From Prochlorococcus sp. AG-347-K17 (GTDB taxonomy: Bacteria; Cyanobacteriota; Cyanobacteriia; PCC-6307; Cyanobiaceae): a stretch of 64,000 nt of DNA. The DNA lies in contig QCCE01000006.1 of NCBI GenBank assembly GCA_003281385.1, positions 1-64,000 on the forward strand. Direction: 5' to 3'. The position numbers and the translations under genes are program-made. The notes beneath the pieces were generated by a model. It ran no database searches and was not told where the DNA came from. It saw only the letters and a list, made by a program, of their open reading frames with translations. This document shows positions 9,012 through 17,426 of this stretch, piece by piece (within the stretch, counting starts at the first letter, position 1; each line of letters starts with the position of its first letter).

Positions 9012-11045
9012 ATGGTTCATTCTATACACCCAAGAACTATTCAAGAGGTTAAGGAAAAAGCAGATATCGTTGACGTTATATCTGAACATATTGTTCTTAA
9101 GAAGAAAGGAAAAGAATTTGTTGGGATTTGTCCTTTTCATGATGATACTAAGCCATCTATGACAGTATCACCAACTAAACAATTCTATTACTGTTTTTCT
9201 TGTGGTGCAGGTGGAAACTCTATTAAATTCTTAATGGAATTTACTCGTGCTAATTTTTCAGATGTTGTACTTTCTCTCGCTAAAAAAAATAATATTAATG
9301 TTGAAAATCTTGAGGGTCCCCAAGTAGAAGCTTATAAAAAACAACTATCTAGAAAAGAAGAGCTTTATAAAATATTAAGAGTCACTAAAAATTGGTTTAA
9401 GTCTCAATTAAATAATTCTCTTGGTTTTGAAGCAATGAAATATTTAACATCTAAGAGAAACTTGAGTAACAAGATTATTGATAAATTTGAATTAGGTTTT
9501 GCCCCAAATTCATGGAATGATTTATTTAATTATCTTTCCAAGGTAGAAAAATTCCCCATTAATTTAATATTAGCTTCAGGTCTTGCAATTTCTAAAGATA
9601 ATTCTGACAAGATTTATGATCGTTTTAGAAATAGATTAATTGTTCCAATCCATGATATGCAGGGAAGAGTAGTTGCCTTTGGAGGGAGATCTCTTGATGG
9701 TCAGGAACCAAAATATCTTAATTCTCCTGAATCAGAGATATTTGAAAAGGGAAAAATGTTGTTTGCCTTCGAAAAAGCTTCTAGTGATATTAGAAAAAGA
9801 GATAAAGCTATTATTGTTGAAGGCTACTTTGATGTTATTTCTCTTCATTCAAAGGGTATAACTAATTCTGTGGCTTCTCTCGGTACCGCTTTAAATAAGT
9901 ATCAAATTTCTCAACTATGTAGATGTACAGATAATAAAAATATTATTTTGAATTTTGATTCTGATAATGCAGGAATTTTAGCTACAAAAAGAGTAATTAA
10001 AGAAGTTGAGACCCTATCTCTTCATGATCAAATTAATCTTAAGATACTTCAACTAAATCATTTTAAAGATCCTGACGAATATTTGAATAGTCATACACCT
10101 GAAGATTATTTTAATTTAATTGATAATTCATCCTTTTGGATTGATTGGGAGATTGATCAGATATTTAAAGATCAAGATTTAACTAAGTCTGAAATTTTCC
10201 AAAGTGTTATTTCTTCATTGGTAAAATTGTTGAGTAAATTACCTCAATCATCAACCAGAACTCATTATTTGCAAAAAGTTTCCGAACAATTAAGTAAGGG
10301 ACAAGCTAGGTTAGCAATACAGTTTGAACAAGATTTAAGAAATCAAGTAAAGGGATTTCGTTGGCATGGTAGATCAAAAAAATTTGAACAACCAAATGAA
10401 ATTTCTCGACGAGAGAAAAATGAATCGGAAATAATTTTTTATTATTTACATTGTTCAGACCTAAGACTATTTATTCGTGATGAATTTCTCAAAAGAGAAA
10501 TTAATGGTTTTAATACTATTTATATTCAAAGTCTATGGGAAGCTATTTCAAAAATTGAACAAAATAATTTAGGTTTAAATTACTTAAATGACTTAAAACA
10601 ATCAAATAGTCAAAATCTTCAAAAAGATTTTTCTTCTATTAATTTAATTTCACTTCTACCTGACTACTTAGCTCTCAATAATCCTGAATCATCAAATAAA
10701 ATTAATACTTTTATTAATCCAAATGAGTTGTTTTTAACATTGCTGAGTAATCCTAAGGACAATTTACTAGGAACATTATCACTTCTTGAGAAATATAATT
10801 CTCTAAAAAGATGTAGGCACTTAATAGAATCTTGGGGATCTCAAAGATTAAAAACTTTAGAAAACTGTATATCTATTTTAATTGATAATCCTTCTTCAGG
10901 TTCTTCAAATACAAATAAAGAGATAGATGATCTTTTTAAGGATTTAAACTCAGATGCCATTAAATTTCAGGAATTATATTACTTAGAAAGACAACATATA
11001 AATTTCTTAGACAAACAACGTTGTGGCAATTTCCTCGCTAGTTAA
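9012..11045 (+). CDS. dnaG: DNA primase
   Basis: DnaG makes RNA primers for replication. The N-terminal CHC2 zinc ribbon is complete: Cys40, His43, Cys61 and Cys64 within GICPFHDD and YYCFSCGAGGN. The TOPRIM catalytic core has VEGYFDVIS (about 268) and the metal-binding FDSDNAG (about 315). A poorly conserved helicase-binding C-terminal region brings the total to 677 aa. I chose ATG at 9012 (MVHSIHPRTI) rather than a TTG seven codons upstream, because family conservation begins at HPRTI. It converges with the umuC-linked gene 16 nt away. Confidence 0.96.
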   Translation: MVHSIHPRTIQEVKEKADIVDVISEHIVLKKKGKEFVGICPFHDDTKPSMTVSPTKQFYYCFSCGAGGNSIKFLMEFTRANFSDVVLSLAKKNNINVENLEGPQVEAYKKQLSRKEELYKILRVTKNWFKSQLNNSLGFEAMKYLTSKRNLSNKIIDKFELGFAPNSWNDLFNYLSKVEKFPINLILASGLAISKDNSDKIYDRFRNRLIVPIHDMQGRVVAFGGRSLDGQEPKYLNSPESEIFEKGKMLFAFEKASSDIRKRDKAIIVEGYFDVISLHSKGITNSVASLGTALNKYQISQLCRCTDNKNIILNFDSDNAGILATKRVIKEVETLSLHDQINLKILQLNHFKDPDEYLNSHTPEDYFNLIDNSSFWIDWEIDQIFKDQDLTKSEIFQSVISSLVKLLSKLPQSSTRTHYLQKVSEQLSKGQARLAIQFEQDLRNQVKGFRWHGRSKKFEQPNEISRREKNESEIIFYYLHCSDLRLFIRDEFLKREINGFNTIYIQSLWEAISKIEQNNLGLNYLNDLKQSNSQNLQKDFSSINLISLLPDYLALNNPESSNKINTFINPNELFLTLLSNPKDNLLGTLSLLEKYNSLKRCRHLIESWGSQRLKTLENCISILIDNPSSGSSNTNKEIDDLFKDLNSDAIKFQELYYLERQHINFLDKQRCGNFLAS

Positions 11046-11061
11046 TATAAAAATTTTTGAT

Positions 11062-11529
11062 TTATAGGCAGTATTTTTTAATCAAGTTTTTAACTTTTTT
11101 GGGTTTATCTTCAAGAACATAAGCTTCTACTTCTTTCGCATAAGTCCCAGAAAAATTTGAACTAGAGAACTTTAATGCCTTTCTTTTACTTTGATGCAAT
11201 TTGCTTTCTAATTTTTTAATATCCCCTATTGTTTTATTGTCATTGCATTTTTGTATGGCATGAGTTGCTTCGTGTCTTAATGCTTTTCTTATCGCCCTTT
11301 CTGTTTTGAAGTTATCTTTATTTGGTTGTTGATTCTTATTTCTATAATTTGTTTTCCTTTTTGCATTTTCAGTACATATTATTATTTTATTTTCTTTAAA
11401 ATTATGTAGCCCTTTAATTTCTTTGTTTAATAGACATTCAATTTTATTTTCTTCAATTATGTAGTTTCCTTTCATTAATAAGTTAAGAATCTCTTTATCT
11501 AATTTGCTCAAAAATAATATAAATTCCAT
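11062..11529 (-). CDS. Putative HExxH zinc metallopeptidase in the umuDC operon
   Basis: I do not recognise a named family with certainty. The 155-aa basic protein contains His86-Glu87-Ala-Thr-His90 in ALRHEATHAIQKC, the zinc-binding HExxH helix. A second acidic motif follows about 43 residues later (KEVEAY, Glu133/Glu135) and could supply a third ligand. The stretch KIIICTENA before the helix resembles the strand preceding HExxH in the Atp23/M76 peptidases, but the similarity is remote. There is no signal peptide or membrane span, so it is probably cytoplasmic. It starts 10 nt after the umuC stop in the same direction, so it should be cotranscribed with umuD-umuC. Protease activity is inference. 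Confidence 0.6.
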   Translation of the reverse strand: MEFILFLSKLDKEILNLLMKGNYIIEENKIECLLNKEIKGLHNFKENKIIICTENAKRKTNYRNKNQQPNKDNFKTERAIRKALRHEATHAIQKCNDNKTIGDIKKLESKLHQSKRKALKFSSSNFSGTYAKEVEAYVLEDKPKKVKNLIKKYCL

Positions 11530-11539
11530 TCTATTTTGT

Positions 11540-12826
11540 TTACTTCACTATAGTTGGGATTTGTTCTATATCAGTTGTAGATGAGCGACTTAAGAAATTC
11601 TTATTCATCTTCCAACTTTGTGGATTTTTTGTAATGGCCCACGTAATTGCATTGTTATTGAATCTTTTATTTAATAAATCAATCGTTTTCATAAGATTTG
11701 TTGATTTTTTTAAGACTTTCTGAGATTTGTAATTGATAACTGATTGCTGTAAATATTCGCTATTTGTTAAATCCTGCATTAAAACACCAGCTTTTGAGAA
11801 TTTATATTCGGGATTATAAATTTCTTTAGATAATTCAACTACTATTTTTAAAATATTGTTTGTGTCATCTGTTGCATTTATAAGTTTTCTATAAGCACTT
11901 TTTTGATAATTTTGACTTGAATATTTACTGGTTCTAGCAAATACTCTAATATTAGATGATTGTAAATTCTGACTTCTCATTTTTTCAGAGGCTTTTATTG
12001 CGTGAGTTGCCAGTGCTTGTGTTAAGTCTTCTAATTTTGTGATAGGCGTGCCGAAACTCCTGCTCACCTGAATTTCTTTTTTTGATTTCTTGTTTTTTTC
12101 TATGGGCAGGCATCTATGGCCTTTCAGTTCTAATTGCAGTCTTTTCCCTACGATGCCTAATTTCTTAATGATTTCATTTTCTTCCATATCTCTTAGTTCT
12201 CTCGCATTTTTAATACCTTTACTTTGTAACCAATTAGAGGTTTGTTTCCCGACTCCCCATATCTTATCTATACTAATTCTTTTCAAATAATTATTCTCAT
12301 TTTCGGTTCTAGCTAAATCAAATATTCCAGCTGAATAATCAATATTTTTAGCTAGTTTATTAGCAATTTTTGCTCTTACTTTATTTTCTCCTATTCCTAC
12401 TGTTATGGTAATCCCTAGATTCTGATATATTAATGATCTTATGCTTCTTGCCCAAGGATATAGATTTTCATCATTAGGTCTAGAAATCGATACGAAGGCT
12501 TCGTCAATGGAATAAATTTCTATCTGTTCACAGTAGTTTTTCAGTAAATTCATTAGTCTTCTGCTCATATCCCCATAAAGCGAGTAGTTTGAGCTTAAGA
12601 CTGCTACATCTAATTTATTTAGTCTCTCTTTGATTTTAAAATACGGAGTTCCCATTTTAATTTTTAAAGCTCGCGCTTCAGGACTTCTTGCAATGATACA
12701 TCCGTCATTATTAGATAAAATTACTACTGGTTTATTTCTCAAATGAGGATTAATATTTTGTTCACATGATGCGTAAAAATTATTAGCATCTATAAGAGCT
12801 ATTGCATCAATATTTGAAATTCTCAT
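11540..12826 (-). CDS. umuC: Y-family DNA polymerase V catalytic subunit UmuC
   Basis: UmuC performs error-prone translesion synthesis with processed UmuD. The 428-aa protein has the Y-family palm residues Asp13 (LIDANNFYASCE) and Asp108-Glu109 (YSIDEAF). A helix-hairpin-helix thumb region (KIWGVGKQTS) and the little-finger domain follow. The C-terminal DUF4113-like tail contains AITWAITKNPQSW, typical of UmuC/RumB rather than DinB. It overlaps the end of umuD by 4 nt and is followed 10 nt later by a small HExxH gene. Expression is likely SOS-controlled through the LexA-like box upstream of umuD. Confidence 0.95.
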   Translation of the reverse strand: MRISNIDAIALIDANNFYASCEQNINPHLRNKPVVILSNNDGCIIARSPEARALKIKMGTPYFKIKERLNKLDVAVLSSNYSLYGDMSRRLMNLLKNYCEQIEIYSIDEAFVSISRPNDENLYPWARSIRSLIYQNLGITITVGIGENKVRAKIANKLAKNIDYSAGIFDLARTENENNYLKRISIDKIWGVGKQTSNWLQSKGIKNARELRDMEENEIIKKLGIVGKRLQLELKGHRCLPIEKNKKSKKEIQVSRSFGTPITKLEDLTQALATHAIKASEKMRSQNLQSSNIRVFARTSKYSSQNYQKSAYRKLINATDDTNNILKIVVELSKEIYNPEYKFSKAGVLMQDLTNSEYLQQSVINYKSQKVLKKSTNLMKTIDLLNKRFNNNAITWAITKNPQSWKMNKNFLSRSSTTDIEQIPTIVK

Positions 12827-13239
12827 AAATAGCTATGTATTGAATAAATAACAACTCCCCATATCTGTACATCAATATGGTTTTTAAATCTAAAATCAGG
12901 ATAATTATGATTTTCTGCTTTTAAATATAATTCATTATTTTTTATAGATAATCTTTTTATTGTAAATTCTCCGTCTATCATTGCAATGATGATATTCCCT
13001 GGCCTGGCTGTTAAGCTCTTGTCTACTATTATTAAATCTTTATCTTTAATTCCTGCATTTATCATTGAGTCACCTTTAACTCTAAGAAAAAAAGTGCTAA
13101 ACGGATTAGATATTAAATGTTCGTTTAAATCAATATTTTCTTCTGTATAGTCATCTGCAGGAGAAGGAAAACCTGCTGATACCGAATCAGCTAATAAGGG
13201 GATTTTAAATGTTTTAGTAGTTGAATCAAAATAATCCAA
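12823..13239 (-). CDS. umuD: UmuD, self-cleaving polymerase V subunit (S24 family)
   Basis: The 138-aa protein has the LexA/UmuD autoproteolysis layout: an Ala22-Gly23 cleavage site in SVSAGFPSPADDY, nucleophile Ser58 in VKGDSMINAG, and general base Lys95 in GEFTIKRL. In the family, RecA-DNA filaments trigger loss of the N-terminal arm, giving UmuD', which joins UmuC. There is no in-frame ATG; the first plausible start is TTG at 13237-13239, with ATT at 13249-13251 as a less likely option before the upstream stop. It heads the leftward umuD-umuC-HExxH operon. The lack of an N-terminal helix-turn-helix separates it from LexA. Confidence 0.94.
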   Translation of the reverse strand: MDYFDSTTKTFKIPLLADSVSAGFPSPADDYTEENIDLNEHLISNPFSTFFLRVKGDSMINAGIKDKDLIIVDKSLTARPGNIIIAMIDGEFTIKRLSIKNNELYLKAENHNYPDFRFKNHIDVQIWGVVIYSIHSYL

Positions 13240-13250
13240 GATTAAATTAA

Positions 13251-13266
13251 TAGTATATATGTACTA
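13251..13266 (-). promoter_or_regulatory. LexA/SOS-like operator upstream of umuD
   Basis: The + strand reads TAGTATATATGTACTA, an inverted repeat of TAGTA and TACTA arms. The inner 14 bases AGTATATATGTACT differ at one position from the published cyanobacterial SOS-box consensus RGTACNNNDGTWCB. It lies 12-27 bp upstream of the umuD TTG start and overlaps a possible -10 element on the minus strand (TATAGT, about 13267-13272), where a repressor would block initiation. Binding by LexA is inferred. Confidence 0.6.
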
Positions 13267-13317
13267 TATAGCAAAAAATCAAAAAATAGTCGGTTATTAA
13301 ACTTCTATAGATTAATT

Positions 13318-13332
13318 TTAGATTGAATCTAA
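13318..13332 (-). terminator. Possible weak terminator hairpin after rlmH
   Basis: TTAGATTGAATCTAA is an almost perfect inverted repeat 6-20 nt past the rlmH stop codon, nested in a wider AGATTA/TAATCT repeat. The stem is AT-rich and the downstream T-run on the minus strand is poor, so termination would be weak. It could alternatively serve umuD as an upstream element. Confidence 0.25.
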
Positions 13333-13337
13333 TCTTT

Positions 13338-13754
13338 TTAAGAACGATGGTAAGGGGAGTTGTTTGATATAGAAATAGCTCTATAGATTTGCTCGATTAA
13401 GATTAATCTAGCTAGTTCATGAGGAAAAGTTAAAGGAGACAGGCTTAGTACAAGATCTGATTTTTCTTTGATATCTGAATTAACTCCATCAGTATCACCG
13501 ATTAAGAAATTAATTTTTTTATTTTTAAAATTCAAGAGTAAGGAACATAGTTCAACTGAATTAAACTGTTTTCCTTCTTCACTTAGGCAGATAATAATAT
13601 TGTTATTGGATCTAAGATTATTTAAATTAAAAGTCTTTAACTCATTAATGATAAGTTCAGGCATTCTTTTTTTGTATTGATTAATTCCATCTCTAATCCA
13701 AAGTTTCTTTATTTTGCCGATAGCATAAATTTCTAATCTATTACTCTGAAGCAT
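13338..13754 (-). CDS. rlmH: 23S rRNA (pseudouridine1915-N3)-methyltransferase RlmH
   Basis: RlmH methylates the pseudouridine at position 1915 in helix 69 of 23S rRNA on assembled ribosomes. The 138-aa length is typical of the SPOUT-class YbeA family. Family features include an N-terminal [11 protein letters not shown] strand, the SAM-site loop [29 protein letters not shown], and the hallmark C-terminal SPYHRS. It reads leftward, 19 nt after a low-complexity ORF in the same direction, and ends about 100 bp before umuD. Confidence 0.94.
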   Translation of the reverse strand: MLQSNRLEIYAIGKIKKLWIRDGINQYKKRMPELIINELKTFNLNNLRSNNNIIICLSEEGKQFNSVELCSLLLNFKNKKINFLIGDTDGVNSDIKEKSDLVLSLSPLTFPHELARLILIEQIYRAISISNNSPYHRS

Positions 13755-13773
13755 AAGTAAATATTAAAACTAA

Positions 13774-14106
13774 TTATTCATCAAGAAGATATTTAAATTC
13801 ATCATATAGTTCCTCTTCGGTTGTTAATTTCTTGGAATAATTATCTTTTTTAGAATTTATATTAATTTGATTAATCTCACTTTTTCTTAGTGAATTATTA
13901 ACGTTGGAAGTCTCTTCTAAAGATTCTGAATTATCAATTAACGTATAAAAAATTTTATTGGGATCTTCTGAATTAAGTGGATTGGTGATTAAATTATCAT
14001 TATTAGGTATATTTGTGTAATTATTTATATTTTTACTTTCGTTATTTAAATTTTTCTTTTTTTTAAATTTATTGAGTTTATCTAAATTTTTTTTTGATAA
14101 GCTCAT
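13774..14106 (-). CDS. Asn/Lys-rich low-complexity protein, function unknown
   Basis: I do not recognise this 110-aa ORF. It is dominated by Asn, Lys, Ser and Glu, opens with a basic stretch (MSLSKKNLDKLNKFKKKK), lacks hydrophobic segments, and ends in an acidic helix (EEELYDEFKYLLDE). It looks largely disordered apart from that terminal helix, which could be a short interaction motif. It starts with ATG, diverges from rsmA across 56 bp, and ends 19 nt before rlmH. Its position as first gene of a leftward pair with rlmH supports it as real, but the composition is close to what AT-rich DNA yields by chance. Confidence 0.5.
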   Translation of the reverse strand: MSLSKKNLDKLNKFKKKKNLNNESKNINNYTNIPNNDNLITNPLNSEDPNKIFYTLIDNSESLEETSNVNNSLRKSEINQININSKKDNYSKKLTTEEELYDEFKYLLDE

Positions 14107-14162
14107 GATATAAAGTATTAAATAAATTCATATTTAATTTAAACATATTATTTATCTTTTAG

Positions 14163-14987
14163 ATGAATTCTAAAAACTATCATCAAAAAAAAAGATTTGG
14201 GCAACACTGGTTGGTAAATAAAAAAATATTAGAAAAAATTAAAGAAATTGCTGTTCTTAATCAAAATGACTTTATTTTAGAAATTGGTCCTGGTAAAGGA
14301 GCTTTGACATCTAAGTTGTTAGAATCAGAAATTAAAAAATTATATGCAATTGAATTAGATAAAGATTTAATAAATTTATTAAATGATAAATTCAATAATA
14401 ATGATAAGTTTTCACTGCAGCAGGGAGATATCCTTTCTATAAATTTAGATCCGATTAATAAGAAGATTACAAAAGTAATTGCAAATATTCCTTACAACAT
14501 AACTGGCCCAATATTGGATATTTTCATAGGTCGATTGGGCATTATAAGAAACTATAATTACGAAAAAATAATATTTTTAATGCAGAAAGACGTTGTAGAT
14601 AGGATTTTGTCAAAAGAAGGTAGCCCCAATGCTGGTGCGCTTAGTATAAGAATGCAACTTCTATCAAAAATAAAAAGAATATGTGATGTGCCTCCTACAT
14701 CATTTAGTCCGCCTCCAAAAGTTTTTTCTTCTTTAGTAGTTTTCGAACCAATTAAAAATGATTTAAGATTAGATATAAGTCTTGAAAAATATATAGATAA
14801 ACTTCTTCGAATTTCATTTAATTCAAGAAGAAAAATGCTTAAAAATACTCTTAATTCAATACTTTCAAATGAAGAGATAAATGAATTATCTGAATCTTCA
14901 AAAGTTTGTTTTAATTTAAGACCACAAGATATTTCAATTGATCAATGGATTAAGCTTGCAGAAAATTGTATTAAAATTAAAAAATAA
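14163..14987 (+). CDS. rsmA: 16S rRNA dimethyladenosine transferase RsmA (KsgA)
   Basis: RsmA dimethylates A1518 and A1519 in the 3' hairpin of 16S rRNA late in 30S assembly. The 274-aa protein begins with the family N-terminus ([15 protein letters not shown]). It has the SAM loop [10 protein letters not shown] (about 40-49) and the catalytic motif NIPY (108-111), followed by the C-terminal helical domain ([14 protein letters not shown]). ATG at 14163 is the only start consistent with homologues. It is followed by ispE after 12 nt in the same direction, the same order seen in many cyanobacteria. Confidence 0.96.
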   Translation: MNSKNYHQKKRFGQHWLVNKKILEKIKEIAVLNQNDFILEIGPGKGALTSKLLESEIKKLYAIELDKDLINLLNDKFNNNDKFSLQQGDILSINLDPINKKITKVIANIPYNITGPILDIFIGRLGIIRNYNYEKIIFLMQKDVVDRILSKEGSPNAGALSIRMQLLSKIKRICDVPPTSFSPPPKVFSSLVVFEPIKNDLRLDISLEKYIDKLLRISFNSRRKMLKNTLNSILSNEEINELSESSKVCFNLRPQDISIDQWIKLAENCIKIKK

Positions 14988-14999
14988 AAATTTAATTAT

Positions 15000-15935
15000 A
15001 TGCAAGATTTAGCTAAAAAGAAAATTAATATAAAATCTCCTGCCAAAATAAATTTGCACCTTGAGGTTATTGGTAAAAGAGAGGATGGATTTCATGAGTT
15101 AGCAATGATTATGCAAAATATCGATCTTTCTGATTATTTAGAATTTGAAATTAATAATGAAGGTTTAATTAAACTTGAGTCTGATTGTAATGATTTAAGC
15201 TTATCTAATGATAACTTAATTGTTAAATCGGCAAATCTATTAAGGAAAAAATCAAATATAGATTACGGTGCGAATATATTTTTAAGAAAAAATATCCCAA
15301 TTGGCGCAGGATTAGCCGGTGGATCCAGTAATGCAGCAGCAACATTGATTGGTCTTAATAATTTATGGGATTTGGAATTAGATCAAGAAAAATTATGTTC
15401 ATTAGCATCCACTTTAGGATCTGATATTCCCTTTTTTATAAATGGTGGTATTCAATTATGTTTTGGAAAAGGTGAAATTTTGGAGAAATTAGAATCAACC
15501 CTTGAATATGGAGTGATTCTTTTAAAAAATCCAAATGTATCGGTATCAACTGCTGAGACTTATAAAAAATATAGTAATAGATTTTGTGATCAATATCTTA
15601 CTGATAGAGAAATGATTGAGAACATAAGAAAAAATTTAAGAAATAATGGTTTAAATAACTTAAATTTTGATAATCAATATTTATCTATTAAAAATGATTT
15701 GCAGTTAGTTGTTGAAAATGAAAATAATTCTGTAAAGCAGGCATTATATTTACTTTCTAAATTAGAAAATTGTCTAACATTTTCAATGAGCGGATCAGGC
15801 CCTACATGCTTTGCACTCTTTAAAGATATAGAGACTGCTAAAAAGGAATTAACTGCAAATTATAAATTGTTTAAAAATAAAGGTTACGATTCATGGGTTT
15901 GCACTTTCCTTGAAAAGGGAATAACATTCATTTAA
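15000..15935 (+). CDS. ispE: 4-diphosphocytidyl-2-C-methyl-D-erythritol kinase
   Basis: IspE phosphorylates CDP-methylerythritol in the non-mevalonate isoprenoid pathway, which feeds carotenoids, the chlorophyll phytyl tail and quinones. The 311-aa GHMP kinase has the substrate-binding start SPAKINLHLEVIGKREDGFH (about 13-32). The ATP loop is PIGAGLAGGSSNAAA (about 100-114), catalytic Asp142 sits in GSDIPFF, and the third GHMP motif is MSGSGPTCFALF. It sits 12 nt behind rsmA. The first pathway enzyme, dxs, is encoded separately at about 38.6 kb. Confidence 0.96.
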   Translation: MQDLAKKKINIKSPAKINLHLEVIGKREDGFHELAMIMQNIDLSDYLEFEINNEGLIKLESDCNDLSLSNDNLIVKSANLLRKKSNIDYGANIFLRKNIPIGAGLAGGSSNAAATLIGLNNLWDLELDQEKLCSLASTLGSDIPFFINGGIQLCFGKGEILEKLESTLEYGVILLKNPNVSVSTAETYKKYSNRFCDQYLTDREMIENIRKNLRNNGLNNLNFDNQYLSIKNDLQLVVENENNSVKQALYLLSKLENCLTFSMSGSGPTCFALFKDIETAKKELTANYKLFKNKGYDSWVCTFLEKGITFI

Positions 15936-15957
15936 ATTTTTTTTTTTAAATTTTATT

Positions 15958-16260
15958 GTGGTTGATAATAGTAATGATAATATTGAAAAAAACATTCCCG
16001 AAAAAGGACCATTAAATTTTATTGTAGGATCATTTACAAGTTTTCTATTATTTATTTTTTTTTATTTTTTAAGTAATAAAATTGCAATTTATTTTTCAGT
16101 ACATAAACCATCTAATTCTTCTGAAATAGTCCAAAATATTTCTTCTAGTATTAATACCTTAATAATTGGATTATCTTTTTTGCTCACTTTCTCTTTTGCT
16201 TTTATAGGTATAGGACTTTTTATTGTATTTATTCGCAGTTTTTTTCTGAAGAAAAATTGA
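15958..16260 (+). CDS. DUF3082 membrane protein
   Basis: The 100-aa protein has two hydrophobic hairpins (about residues 20-42 and 62-92) separated by a polar loop (FSVHKPSNSSEIVQNISSS), then NTLIIGLSFL. This matches the cyanobacterial/plastid DUF3082 family, integral membrane proteins of unknown function. The start is GTG at 15958, 22 nt after ispE; no ATG is available upstream in frame. It is the middle gene of a rightward series running from rsmA to secF. Membrane location is predicted; any link to pdhB or ispE is only positional. Confidence 0.7.
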   Translation: MVDNSNDNIEKNIPEKGPLNFIVGSFTSFLLFIFFYFLSNKIAIYFSVHKPSNSSEIVQNISSSINTLIIGLSFLLTFSFAFIGIGLFIVFIRSFFLKKN

Positions 16261-16294
16261 ATTGCCAATATTATTAAGAAAACACTTTCTTTGA

Positions 16295-16390
16295 ATGTCT
16301 TTACATGACTTAGGCCTTTTAGTACTTTTACTTTCGCCTGGAATGATTTTATCAATATTACTACTCATAACCTTTGCTGAAGGAGGTTGA
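16295..16390 (+). CDS. Small single-span membrane protein (31 aa)
   Basis: An ATG-initiated ORF of 31 codons lies in the 179-bp gap between DUF3082 and pdhB. The peptide is MSLHDLGLLVLLLSPGMILS followed by ILLLITFAEGG, with one continuous hydrophobic span (about residues 7-27) and short polar ends. Size and layout resemble the small single-helix subunits of photosystems and the cytochrome b6f complex. The Ser-Pro-Gly kink and the GG C-terminus are vaguely reminiscent of Psb30/Ycf12, but I cannot confirm any family. A clear Shine-Dalgarno sequence is missing. It is in the same direction as both neighbours. Confidence 0.45.
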   Translation: MSLHDLGLLVLLLSPGMILSILLLITFAEGG

Positions 16391-16439
16391 ATTATTCAAA
16401 GTGGTAGGATTATATATGTGATTAATTAGGTAATTAATT

Positions 16440-17423
16440 GTGGCTGGAACATTATTATTTAATGCTTTGAAAGAGGCAATTGATGAAGAAATGGCAAATG
16501 ATGTAAATGTTTGCGTTATGGGGGAAGATGTTGGTCAATATGGAGGATCTTATAAGGTAACTAAAGATTTATATGAAAAATATGGAGAGTTAAGAGTCTT
16601 AGATACTCCAATTGCAGAGAATAGTTTTACGGGTATGGCAGTGGGTGCAGCAATGACAGGCTTAAGACCAATAGTAGAAGGAATGAATATGGGTTTTTTG
16701 CTTTTAGCTTTTAATCAGATATCAAATAATATGGGAATGCTTAGATATACAAGTGGCGGAAATTATAAAATACCAGCAGTAGTTCGAGGACCTGGAGGCG
16801 TTGGTCGTCAACTTGGTGCTGAGCACAGTCAAAGACTTGAAGCATATTTTCATGCAGTTCCTGGAATAAAGATTGTGGCATGTAGTACACCCACAAATGC
16901 TAAAGGTTTAATGAAAGCAGCTATAAGAGATGATAATCCGGTTCTATTTTTCGAACATGTTCTTCTGTATAACTTGTCTGAAGAATTACCTGAGGGTGAT
17001 TATATTTGCGCTTTAGATCAGGCTGACGTTGTAAAAGAAGGAAAAGATATTACTCTATTGACTTATTCAAGAATGAGACATCACTGCCTTAAAGCTGTTG
17101 AAGAATTAGAAAAAAAAGGAATAGATGTTGAATTAATAGATTTAATAAGTTTAAAACCATTTGATATGGAAACCATCTCAAAATCAATAAAAAAAACAAA
17201 TAAAGTAATTATTGTTGAAGAATGTATGAAGACTGGAGGTATTGGTGCGGAATTAATTGCCTTGATAACAGAAGAGTGTTTTGATGATCTTGACGCCCGA
17301 CCAATTAGATTATCTAGTCAGGATATTCCAACTCCTTATAATGGAAATCTTGAGAATTTGACAATAATCCAACCACATCAAATAGTTGAAAAAGTTGAGC
17401 ACTTAATTAGTGGGAGTATATAG
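16440..17423 (+). CDS. pdhB: Pyruvate dehydrogenase E1 component, beta subunit
   Basis: PdhB is the transketolase-like C-terminal half of E1, which with PdhA decarboxylates pyruvate using thiamine diphosphate to feed acetyl-CoA synthesis. The 327-aa product has the family start [15 protein letters not shown], the cofactor-contact [14 protein letters not shown], the [16 protein letters not shown] motif, and a complete C-terminal domain with VIIVEE. The start is GTG at 16440, set by homology ([10 protein letters not shown]). PdhA and the E2/E3 subunits are not in this window. secD follows after 3 nt, so the three genes pdhB-secD-secF probably share a transcript. Confidence 0.96.
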   Translation: MAGTLLFNALKEAIDEEMANDVNVCVMGEDVGQYGGSYKVTKDLYEKYGELRVLDTPIAENSFTGMAVGAAMTGLRPIVEGMNMGFLLLAFNQISNNMGMLRYTSGGNYKIPAVVRGPGGVGRQLGAEHSQRLEAYFHAVPGIKIVACSTPTNAKGLMKAAIRDDNPVLFFEHVLLYNLSEELPEGDYICALDQADVVKEGKDITLLTYSRMRHHCLKAVEELEKKGIDVELIDLISLKPFDMETISKSIKKTNKVIIVEECMKTGGIGAELIALITEECFDDLDARPIRLSSQDIPTPYNGNLENLTIIQPHQIVEKVEHLISGSI

Positions 17424-17426
17424 ACA

